Shown here piece after piece: positions 57,164 to 64,000 of a stretch of DNA of 64,000 bases. The notes below the pieces were generated by a model, which had not been told where the DNA came from, did no database searches, and saw nothing but the letters and a program-made list of their open reading frames with translations. Source of the stretch: Jeongeupia sp. HS-3 (GTDB taxonomy: Bacteria > Pseudomonadota > Gammaproteobacteria > Burkholderiales > Chitinibacteraceae); NCBI RefSeq assembly GCF_015140455.1, contig NZ_AP024094.1, forward strand, positions 806,001 through 870,000. Direction: 5' to 3'. The position numbers and the translations under genes are program-made. Each line of letters opens with the position of its first letter. The first letter of the stretch is position 1.

Positions 57164-59170
57164 GTGAACGTTCTAGGATATTTACAAAAAATCGGCCGTG
57201 CGCTGATGGTGCCGGTGGCAACGCTGCCGGCTGCCGCAATCTTGATGGGTATCGGCTACTGGCTGGATCCGACGGGTTGGGGTGGTAATAGCGCTGTTGC
57301 GGCGTTCCTGATTACGGCTGGTGCCGCGATCATCGATAACATGGCCGTTCTGTTTGCGGTTGGTGTTGCTTACGGTATGTCCAAGGACAAGGATGGCGCT
57401 GCCGCGCTGGCCGGTCTGGTTGGTTTCTATGTACTGACCAAGCTGCTGTCGCCAGCTGCCGTGTCGATGATTCAAGGTATTCCGCTCGCGGAAGTGCCGG
57501 CGGCCTTCGGCAAAATCAACAACCAGTTCGTCGGTATTCTGACTGGTGTGATTACGGCTGAACTCTATAACCGCTTCAGCCATGTCGAACTGCACAAGGC
57601 TTTGGCCTTCTTCAGTGGCAAGCGTCTGGTGCCGATCCTCACGTCCTTCGTGATGATTTTCGTCGCTTTCGCGATGATGCTGATCTGGCCGGTGATCTAC
57701 AACGGCCTGGTTCACTTCGGTGAAACCATTCAAGGCATGGGTAGCCTCGGTGCCGGTATCTACGCCTTCTTCAACCGTCTGCTGATCCCGGTGGGCCTGC
57801 ATCACGCGCTGAACTCGGTGTTCTGGTTTGACGTCGCGGGTATCAACGATATCCCGAACTTCCTCGGTGGTGCCAAGTCGATCGCTGAAGGCAAGGCTGT
57901 GCTCGGTCTTACCGGTCGTTATCAGGCTGGTTTCTTCCCGATCATGATGTTCGGCCTGCCGGGTGCTGCGCTGGCCATCTATCACACCGCCAAGCCGCAG
58001 AACAAGGCTCGCGTTGCTTCGCTGATGATTGCTGCCGCGTTTGCCGCGTTCTTCACCGGTATTACCGAGCCGCTTGAATTCTCGTTCATGTTCGTGGCGC
58101 CGCCGCTGTATCTGTTGCATGCCTTCCTGACGGGTGTTTCGGTATACATCGCCGCCAGCATGCAATGGATCTCCGGTTTCGGCTTCAGTGCCGGCCTGGT
58201 CGACATGGTGCTCTCGTCGCGTAACCCGCTGGCGCGTGAGTGGTACATGCTGATTCCGCAGGGCATCGTCTTCTTCATCATCTACTATGTCAGCTTCCGT
58301 GCTGTGATCGGTGCCTTCAATCTGAAGACCCCGGGCCGTGAGGATGATGAGTTGGCTGAAGATGGTTCGGTAGCTGTTGCTGCACCGGTATCGTCGGATA
58401 ACGCGACGCTGGCTCGTGGTTACCTTGATGTGATCGGTGGCAACGCCAATCTGACGTCGATTGATGCGTGCATCACCCGTCTTCGCCTTGGTGTGAAGGA
58501 TTCGGCGCTGGTTGACGAAGCTGCGGCCAAGCGTCTCGGTGCTTCGGGTATCGTTCGCCTGAACAAGGAAAACGTTCAGATCATCATCGGGCCGAAGGCC
58601 GAGCTGGTTGCCGATGTGATGCGTACCCTCAAGGGTGGCGTTGCCCCGGTTGCTGCTGCCGCTGCTGCTCCGGTTGCCGCCGCTGCTGCACCGGCCAAGG
58701 CTGCTGCAGGTGATCTGGTGCTGGTTGCGCCAATTACCGGCGATATCGTGCCGCTGGAAGAAGTGCCGGATCCGGCTTTCGCAAGCAAGGCTGTTGGTGA
58801 AGGTGTGGCAATTCGCCCGACCGGCAAGCTGGTTGTGTCGCCGGTGGCTGGTACGATCGTCAAGATCTTCAACAGCAACCACGCGTTCGCAATGCTGGCC
58901 GACAATGGTGCCGAGCTGATCGTGCACATCGGTGTTGATACCGTGAAACTGGGTGGTCAGGGCTTCAAGCGCCTGGCTGAGCAAGGTTCGCGCGTCAATG
59001 CTGGGGATCCTGTGCTCGAGCTGGATCTGGCTTACCTTGAGCAGAATGCTCAGTCGGTCATCAGCCCGGTGATCGTCAGTAACGTCGACCAGTTTGCGGG
59101 TGTTACGAATGTCGCAACCGGCTCGGTAGTTGCTGGCCAAACCAAGCTGTATACGCTGAAAGCGAAGTAA
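57164..59170 (+). CDS. nagE: PTS N-acetylglucosamine/glucose transporter, EIICBA (NagE-like)
   Basis: 668 residues from GTG at 57164 (GGGGG 5 bases upstream); this gives the NagE-type start MNVLGYLQKIGRALM-P. Domains: IIC membrane (1-375), IIB (about 408-485) with Cys436 in DACITRLR, an Ala/Pro linker (about 492-517), IIA (about 520-668) with His588 in LIVHIGVDTV. It imports and phosphorylates N-acetylglucosamine or glucose; the sequence favours NagE but specificity is not proven. EI and HPr are elsewhere. Three hairpins follow. Confidence 0.9.
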   Translation: MNVLGYLQKIGRALMVPVATLPAAAILMGIGYWLDPTGWGGNSAVAAFLITAGAAIIDNMAVLFAVGVAYGMSKDKDGAAALAGLVGFYVLTKLLSPAAVSMIQGIPLAEVPAAFGKINNQFVGILTGVITAELYNRFSHVELHKALAFFSGKRLVPILTSFVMIFVAFAMMLIWPVIYNGLVHFGETIQGMGSLGAGIYAFFNRLLIPVGLHHALNSVFWFDVAGINDIPNFLGGAKSIAEGKAVLGLTGRYQAGFFPIMMFGLPGAALAIYHTAKPQNKARVASLMIAAAFAAFFTGITEPLEFSFMFVAPPLYLLHAFLTGVSVYIAASMQWISGFGFSAGLVDMVLSSRNPLAREWYMLIPQGIVFFIIYYVSFRAVIGAFNLKTPGREDDELAEDGSVAVAAPVSSDNATLARGYLDVIGGNANLTSIDACITRLRLGVKDSALVDEAAAKRLGASGIVRLNKENVQIIIGPKAELVADVMRTLKGGVAPVAAAAAAPVAAAAAPAKAAAGDLVLVAPITGDIVPLEEVPDPAFASKAVGEGVAIRPTGKLVVSPVAGTIVKIFNSNHAFAMLADNGAELIVHIGVDTVKLGGQGFKRLAEQGSRVNAGDPVLELDLAYLEQNAQSVISPVIVSNVDQFAGVTNVATGSVVAGQTKLYTLKAK

Positions 59171-59181
59171 TTCAGCCTGAT

Positions 59182-59243
59182 GATGGCCGCACTTCGAGTG
59201 CGGCCATCAGTAAAAAAGCCCCGACTTTGGTCGGGGCTTTTTT
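59182..59243 (+). terminator. Two tandem hairpins ending nagE
   Basis: The first stem is 59182-59193 with 59197-59208 (12 bp); the second is a strong terminator with A6-GCCCCGAC / GTCGGGGC-T6 (59212-59243) that works on both strands. Confidence 0.88.
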
Positions 59244-59287
59244 ATGCGCTGGATGTATGTACGCAAGATGCGCAAAGATGTCGGGCG

Positions 59288-59321
59288 AAAAAAACGGGCT
59301 GCTTGAGCCCGTTTTTTTTTT
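59288..59321. terminator. Terminator of mdh (bidirectional)
   Basis: AAAACGGGCT pairs with AGCCCGTTTT around a GCTTG loop, with A and T runs on the two sides; 15 bases beyond the mdh stop. Confidence 0.88.
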
Positions 59322-59335
59322 AAATCGCAGATGGC

Positions 59336-60316
59336 TTAACCAAGCAGGTGCTTGATCGCATCGCGCTCTTCCGACAGCTCTTTCGCCGATGCATCCATGC
59401 GGACGCGGCTGAATTCGCTGATCTCCAGGCCTTCGATGATGCTGTACTTGCCATCCTTGCAGGTGACCGGGTAGCCGTAGATCAGATCGCTATAGCCGTA
59501 CTCGCCATTGGCTGGTACGCCCATGGTGACCCAGTCGCCTTCCGGTGTGCCCAGCACCCAGTTGCGGATGTGGTCGATGGCGGCATTGGCGGCCGACGCG
59601 GCCGACGACAGGCCGCGTGCCTTGATGATGGCTGCGCCGCGCTGTTGTACGGTCGGGATGAAGTCGCTTTCGAGCCATTTTTGATCGTTGATCAGGCTGG
59701 CGGCGTTCTGGCCCTTTACTTCGGCGTGGAAGATATCCGGATACTGGGTGGCCGAGTGGTTACCCCAGATGATCATCTTTTTCACGTCGGTGACGGCGTT
59801 GCCGGTCTTCTGGCCGATCTGCGTCAGTGCGCGATTGTGATCGAGGCGCATCATCGCGGTGAAGTTGGCCGGGTTCAGATCCGGTGCGTTCTTCATGGCG
59901 ATGTAGGCATTGGTGTTGGCCGGGTTGCCGACCACGAGCACCTTCACGTCACGGCTGGCGACTTCGTTCAGTGCACGACCCTGGGTGGTGAAGATTGCGC
60001 CGTTGGCTTCGAGCAGGTCCTTGCGCTCCATGCCCGGGCCGCGCGGACGCGCGCCAACCAGCAGGGCGATGTCGGCATCCTTGAATGCGATCTTGGGGTC
60101 GTCGCTCTGGACAATGCCGTGCAGTAGCGGGAACGCACAGTCATCCAGTTCCATGACCACGCCGTTCAATGCCGGCAGGCTGGGGGTGATGTCTAGCAGT
60201 TGCAGGATGACCGGCTGGTCCGGGCCGAGCATGGCGCCGGAAGCAATGCGGAACAGCAGGCTGTAGCCGATCTGGCCGGCTGCGCCTGTTACGGCGACGC
60301 GTACGGGTTTTTTCAT
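59336..60316 (-). CDS. mdh: Malate dehydrogenase
   Basis: 326 residues from the ATG at 60316. NAD-binding [17 protein letters not shown], the mobile-loop arginines [15 protein letters not shown], and the catalytic histidine in [12 protein letters not shown] are present; this is the MDH type 2 clade with the cytosolic-like sequence common in betaproteobacteria. It lies divergent from gntR and the sdh operon, grouping TCA-cycle genes. Confidence 0.96.
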   Translation of the reverse strand: MKKPVRVAVTGAAGQIGYSLLFRIASGAMLGPDQPVILQLLDITPSLPALNGVVMELDDCAFPLLHGIVQSDDPKIAFKDADIALLVGARPRGPGMERKDLLEANGAIFTTQGRALNEVASRDVKVLVVGNPANTNAYIAMKNAPDLNPANFTAMMRLDHNRALTQIGQKTGNAVTDVKKMIIWGNHSATQYPDIFHAEVKGQNAASLINDQKWLESDFIPTVQQRGAAIIKARGLSSAASAANAAIDHIRNWVLGTPEGDWVTMGVPANGEYGYSDLIYGYPVTCKDGKYSIIEGLEISEFSRVRMDASAKELSEERDAIKHLLG

Positions 60317-60489
60317 TGGTTCACTCCGAAACTCGGCGGTTGTCCGCCGTCTACGACTACGGCAATGCGTCACAAAAGCACACTGCGCGCATGAAAGGGG
60401 TTCTTCTTGAAGCAGGCCAAGTTTATCACGCGATTTCAGCCTGTGTGCAGGCTGTAGCGCATTTGCCGGTAAAGTGTGATTCATCTGTT

Positions 60490-60503
60490 GTCTTATATAA
60501 GAC
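60490..60503. promoter_or_regulatory. GntR-type operator palindrome GTCTTATATAAGAC
   Basis: A perfect 14-base palindrome, 50 bases before the gntR ATG and 174 bases from mdh. It has the G-T-N-TA-TA-N-A-C plan of GntR-family operators and overlaps a possible -10 (TATATA). It probably serves autoregulation of gntR and perhaps control of mdh. Confidence 0.6.
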
Positions 60504-60552
60504 TGTAGTAGACTGCGCTCCGACAACATGATAAAAAGCGTCTCATACACTT

Positions 60553-61278
60553 ATGCGCAAGCTCACAGTTCAACCTCTCTACCGCCAAGTAATGCGGGAA
60601 GTGCTGGCTTCGGTCGAGGCCGGGACTTGGCGCGAGGATGAAGCCTTGCCGAGCGAAATCGAGCTGGGTGACCGTTTTGGCGTGAGTCAGGGAACGGTGC
60701 GTAAGGCGCTCGATGCGCTGGTGGCGGAAGGGCTGCTGTACCGCCGTCAGGGTGTGGGTACTTTTGTGGAGGGTGCCAATGATTTTCTGGCACGCGGGCG
60801 TTTTACCGGCTTGTCCGGTGAGGGTGCCGAGGTGCCGAAGTTCGAGTTGCTCGGTTGCGTGAAGATCCATGCCGGCGAGCAGTTGGCCGATATTCTCGGT
60901 CTGCGGCGCGGTGCGGCGTTGTGGCAGGTTCGTCGCCATGTGCGCGTGGCCGGCGAGCTGGTCGGGATCGAGGAAATGCTGCTGCCGGAGGCTGGTTTTC
61001 CAGATCTGGATGTGCGCAAGATGCGCGAATTGAAGGGCGATGTCCGGGCGTTGTGCTGGCGCGATTTCGGGGTGCGTTTGAAAGACGCCGAAGTTCGTTA
61101 CAAGGCCATGCCGGCATCACAAGCGGAAGCGCGCTTGCTGCAATGTGAATTGAATGAAGCGCTGTTACAAGTGGTGCGGCTGGCGCGGGATTTTGAAGGC
61201 CGGCCGCAAATGTGGAGCGTGGCCTGGATGAAAACCGAGCGCTGGGCGTTCGAACCGCCGGTGCTGATGCAGGCCTGA
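60553..61278 (+). CDS. GntR family (HutC/UTRA) transcriptional regulator
   Basis: 241 residues. The winged helix-turn-helix (about 10-75) has LPSEIELGDRFGVSQGTVRKALDALVAEGLLYRRQGVGTF-type sequence; the C-terminal UTRA effector domain follows (about 95-235). It lies between mdh and sdhCDAB, the order typical of betaproteobacteria, and likely senses a TCA-related metabolite; the ligand is unknown. A palindrome at 60490 is its likely site. Confidence 0.9.
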   Translation: MRKLTVQPLYRQVMREVLASVEAGTWREDEALPSEIELGDRFGVSQGTVRKALDALVAEGLLYRRQGVGTFVEGANDFLARGRFTGLSGEGAEVPKFELLGCVKIHAGEQLADILGLRRGAALWQVRRHVRVAGELVGIEEMLLPEAGFPDLDVRKMRELKGDVRALCWRDFGVRLKDAEVRYKAMPASQAEARLLQCELNEALLQVVRLARDFEGRPQMWSVAWMKTERWAFEPPVLMQA

Positions 61279-61437
61279 GGTGCGGTTAGTGGAAAAGGTC
61301 GGGAAAGCCGCAGTGTGCTTCCCGTCGGGGTTTGACAGAATGTCGCCTGGTTGCGGTGCCATGTGCGGCGGCAGGCTAAAAAAGACGCTGGCGAGCGGGT
61401 CGCCGGCACTCAACACTCGGAGAGAGGATAAGCGCGT

Positions 61438-61812
61438 ATGAAAAAAACACGCCCCAAGCATTTGGCGTTGTGGCAGATCAAGTTTCCCTTGCCTGCCATT
61501 GTCTCCGGACTGCATCGCATCAGTGGTGCGCTGCTGGTTCTATCGATTCCTTTCATTCTGTACGCGCTGGAAGGGTCGCTCTCGTCGGCGGAACGTTTTG
61601 CCGCTTTCAAGTCCTGTATCGGCAATCCCTTCGTGAAGCTCGGCTTGCTGGTCGTGCTGTGGGGCTTGCTGCATCACGCCTGTGCCGGTGTTCGTTTCCT
61701 GCTGATGGATATTCATAAGGGCGTCGATCTGCCAACCGCGCGCATGAGCGCCAAGCTCGTGATGGTTGTCAGTCTTGTTCTTACTGTCGTTCTCGGGGTG
61801 GTGGCATGGTAA
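61438..61812 (+). CDS. sdhC: Succinate dehydrogenase cytochrome b556 subunit
   Basis: 124 residues, three membrane helices. RPKHLALWQIKFPLPAIVSG-LHRISGALL is the family opening; the heme-ligand histidine lies in GLLHHACAGVRFLLMD. It anchors the complex and forms the quinone site with SdhD. The gap of 159 bases from gntR probably carries the sdh promoter. It overlaps sdhD by 7 bases. Confidence 0.94.
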   Translation: MKKTRPKHLALWQIKFPLPAIVSGLHRISGALLVLSIPFILYALEGSLSSAERFAAFKSCIGNPFVKLGLLVVLWGLLHHACAGVRFLLMDIHKGVDLPTARMSAKLVMVVSLVLTVVLGVVAW

Positions 61813-62153
61813 ATCGTCAGGTTGTCGGCGCGCATTACGGTCTGCGCGATTGGCTGGTGCAGCGTGTGACCGCCGTGATCATGCTGGTTTACGGTATCGC
61901 CGTTGCCGCATTTGTGCTGTTTGCTTCGGGTGCTTCCTACGAGGCATGGCAAGCGCTTTTCGCCTGTACCTGGGTCAAGGTGCTGACCACCGTGACCGTT
62001 GTTGCGCTGCTCTGGCACGCCTGGGTCGGCATGCGCGATATCTGGATGGATTATGCCTATCACACCGGCGTGCGTTTGACGCTGCATGTGCTGACGATCC
62101 TCTGGCTTGTCGCCAGCTTTGTTTACTCGGTTAAAGTCGTGTGGGGTGCGTGA
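61806..62153 (+). CDS. sdhD: Succinate dehydrogenase membrane anchor subunit
   Basis: 115 residues, three membrane helices. [16 protein letters not shown] and [15 protein letters not shown] are family signatures, the latter with the second heme-region histidine. Start overlaps sdhC and stop overlaps sdhA (TGATG), so the subunits are coupled. Confidence 0.94.
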   Translation: MVNRQVVGAHYGLRDWLVQRVTAVIMLVYGIAVAAFVLFASGASYEAWQALFACTWVKVLTTVTVVALLWHAWVGMRDIWMDYAYHTGVRLTLHVLTILWLVASFVYSVKVVWGA

Positions 62154-63925
62154 TGTCGGTTCCAGTTCGTAAATTCGATGCGGTCATCGTCGGTGCGGGC
62201 GGTGCAGGCCTGCGCGCCGCGCTGCAATTGTCCGAGGCCGGTCTCAAGACCGCCGTGATCTCCAAGGTGTTCCCGACCCGTTCGCATACCGTTGCCGCGC
62301 AAGGTGGTGTATCGGCGTCGCTGGGTAACTCGGAGCCGGATCACTGGCACTGGCATATGTACGACACCGTCAAGGGTTCCGACTGGCTCGGCGACCAGGA
62401 CGCGATCGAGTTCATGTGTCGCGAAGCGCCGAATGTCGTCGTCGAGCTTGAGCACTACGGCATGCCGTTCGACCGCAACGCCGATGGCACCATTTATCAG
62501 CGCCCGTTCGGCGGCCATATGTCGAACTTCGGCGAAAAGCCGGTTCGCCGCGCCTGTGCCGCCGCCGACCGTACCGGTCACGCGATGCTGCATGCGCTGT
62601 ATCAGCGCAATGTGCGCGCCAATACCCAGTTCTTTGTTGAATGGATGGCGCTCGATCTGGTTCGTGATGAACAAGGTAACGTCCAGGGCGTCGTCGCCAT
62701 GGAAATGGAAACGTCGGAAGTCTACGTCTTCCAGGCCAAGGCCACCCTGTTCGCCACCGGCGGCGCCGGCCGTATTTTCGCTTCGAGCACCAATGCCTTC
62801 ATCAACACCGGTGACGGCCTGGGCATGGCGGCACGCGCCGGCATTCCGCTCGAAGACATGGAATTCTGGCAGTTCCATCCGACCGGCGTGGCCGGCGCCG
62901 GCGTGCTGATTACCGAAGGCGTTCGCGGCGAAGGCGGCATTCTGCGCAACTCCGAGGGCGAGCGCTTCATGGAGCGCTACGCGCCGAATGCCAAGGATCT
63001 GGCGTCGCGTGACGTGGTCTCGCGCGCGATGGTCACGGAGATCAACGAAGGTCGTGGTTGTGGTCCGAACAAGGATCACGTCCTGCTCGACATTACCCAC
63101 CTGGATCCGGACGTCATCAAGTCCAAGCTGCCGGGCATTCGCGAAATTTCGATCAAGTTTGCCGGTGTCGATCCGATCAAGGCGCCGATTCCGGTCGTGC
63201 CGACCTGCCACTACCAGATGGGCGGTATTCCGACCAACTACAAGGGCGAGGTCATCGTCGACGAGCAGCCGGTCAGCGGTTTCTACGCCGCCGGCGAAGT
63301 CGCCTGCGCCTCGGTGCACGGCGCCAACCGCCTCGGTACCAACTCGCTGCTTGATTTGCTGGTGTTTGGCAAGAGCTCGGGCAACTCGATGATCGATTTC
63401 ATCAGGCAGGCGCCGCACGATCTGCCGGTGCTGGCGACTCGCGATGTCGAGCGCACGCTGGCGCGTGTTGAAGCGCTCAACCAGCGCAGCAACGGTACGC
63501 AGGTGAACGATGCGCGTCTGGCGATGCAGGCAACGATGCAGAAGCACTGTGGCGTATTCCGCTTCAAGGACATGCTCAAGGAAGGCGTCGCCAAGATTCT
63601 CGAAGTCGAAAAAATGGTCGACACCATCGAGATCGGCGACAAGTCCAAGACCTTCAACACCGCACGCCTGGAAGCGCTCGAGCTGCAGAACCTGATCGAA
63701 GTCGCCAAGGCGACGATGATTTCGGCCGAGGCCCGTACCGAATCGCGTGGCGCCCACGTGCGTGATGATGCCGAAGATACCCCGGCGAATCCGAATGGCC
63801 GCGATGACGAAAACTGGCTCAAGCACACCTTGTGGTACCGCGAAGGCAATGCGCTGAACTACAAGCCGGTGAATATGAAGCCTTTGTCGGTCGAGACGAT
63901 CGCACTCAAGACCCGTTCTTACTAA
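62153..63925 (+). CDS. sdhA: Succinate dehydrogenase flavoprotein subunit
   Basis: 590 residues from the ATG at 62153. FAD-binding [13 protein letters not shown], the covalent FAD histidine in [33 protein letters not shown] and [18 protein letters not shown] are present. It oxidises succinate to fumarate in the TCA cycle. It is third in sdhCDAB. Confidence 0.97.
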   Translation: MSVPVRKFDAVIVGAGGAGLRAALQLSEAGLKTAVISKVFPTRSHTVAAQGGVSASLGNSEPDHWHWHMYDTVKGSDWLGDQDAIEFMCREAPNVVVELEHYGMPFDRNADGTIYQRPFGGHMSNFGEKPVRRACAAADRTGHAMLHALYQRNVRANTQFFVEWMALDLVRDEQGNVQGVVAMEMETSEVYVFQAKATLFATGGAGRIFASSTNAFINTGDGLGMAARAGIPLEDMEFWQFHPTGVAGAGVLITEGVRGEGGILRNSEGERFMERYAPNAKDLASRDVVSRAMVTEINEGRGCGPNKDHVLLDITHLDPDVIKSKLPGIREISIKFAGVDPIKAPIPVVPTCHYQMGGIPTNYKGEVIVDEQPVSGFYAAGEVACASVHGANRLGTNSLLDLLVFGKSSGNSMIDFIRQAPHDLPVLATRDVERTLARVEALNQRSNGTQVNDARLAMQATMQKHCGVFRFKDMLKEGVAKILEVEKMVDTIEIGDKSKTFNTARLEALELQNLIEVAKATMISAEARTESRGAHVRDDAEDTPANPNGRDDENWLKHTLWYREGNALNYKPVNMKPLSVETIALKTRSY

Positions 63926-63938
63926 GGGTGTACAGAAC

Positions 63939-64000
63939 ATGACTACCCGTACCGTCAAATTCAGCATTTACCGCTTCGATCCGGAAAAGGACGCGAAGCC
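63939..64000 (+). CDS. sdhB: Succinate dehydrogenase iron-sulfur subunit (partial, cut by window end)
   Basis: The first 20 codons (TRTVKFSIYRFDPEKDAKP after ATG) match SdhB N-termini. It begins 13 bases after sdhA with an AGGG ribosome site. The remainder with the iron-sulfur cluster cysteines lies outside the window. Confidence 0.93.
   Translation, partial: MTTRTVKFSIYRFDPEKDAK

Noticed and set aside
57182-59140. Long minus-strand open frame opposite nagE
   Set aside because: Antisense shadow of a conserved PTS gene; low-complexity His/Asp/Arg-rich product without domains.
62123-63967. Minus-strand open frame of about 614 codons opposite sdhA
   Set aside because: Same shadow effect; no ribosome site, no domain, full overlap with sdhA.

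Overview
This 64 kb window comes from a GC-rich Gram-negative chromosome, most likely a betaproteobacterium of the order Neisseriales. The evidence is gene order: rpoE-rseABC-degP-lepA-lepB-DUF4845-rnc-era-recO-pdxJ, the nrdR-rib-nusB-thiL-pgpA operon, bamC-dapA, and mdh / gntR-sdhCDA(B). The chitobiose/N-acetylglucosamine-type PTS permease would suit a chitin-using relative. The genus cannot be fixed from sequence reading alone.

Layout. 1-4775: the 3' part of a very large, visibly AT-richer helicase-nuclease of defence type (DUF4011 / SF1 helicase / Vsr-like nuclease / DUF3320) that carries two separate four-copy tandem repeat arrays. 4776-7525: an AAA ATPase translationally coupled to nadB. 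7730-12111: envelope-stress sigma-E operon with a DegP protease and a thioredoxin-fold protein. 12176-18632: lepA, lepB, DUF4845, rnc, era, recO, pdxJ. 18880-20989: a STAS-like protein and a PilZ-like protein of unknown role. 21056-25649: a four-gene minus-strand operon (darP, HAD phosphatase, mog, esterase) divergent from pmbA and an AlkA-type glycosylase. 25694-28881: ynfA, a class 1A pyrD, a MarR regulator divergent from a PLP aminotransferase. 28928-31818: copper operon copA-copZ-csoR with a double CsoR-type operator. 31948-34523: an antiporter lacking its regulatory domain, a small unknown protein with a structured upstream region, and a LMW tyrosine phosphatase. 34603-39501: a yybP-ykoY manganese riboswitch before a TMEM165/UPF0016 exporter, then a purine salvage cluster (NCS2 permease, apt, hpt) and a CorA-like transporter. 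39620-47627: glyA, then nrdR, a glutamine amidotransferase, ribD, a 58-residue zinc ribbon, ribE, ribB with a degenerate RibA half, ribH, nusB, thiL, pgpA. 47715-56780 (all minus): bamC, dapA, an RND efflux permease and adaptor, prpD, prpC. 57164-64000: nagE, mdh (minus), gntR and the sdh operon, which runs off the end inside sdhB.

Most of the window is ordinary core genome in tightly coupled operons with many ATGA/GTGA/TGATG overlaps and clear hairpin terminators. The items most worth following are the repeat-bearing defence helicase at the left edge with its sharp compositional border, the STAS/PilZ-like pair, the metal-responsive regulatory sites (manganese riboswitch, CsoR operators), the small protein at 33355-33579 with three hairpins upstream, the zinc ribbon inside the riboflavin operon, and the 11-codon leader frame before nagE. 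No CRISPR array, transposase, rRNA or tRNA gene was seen.
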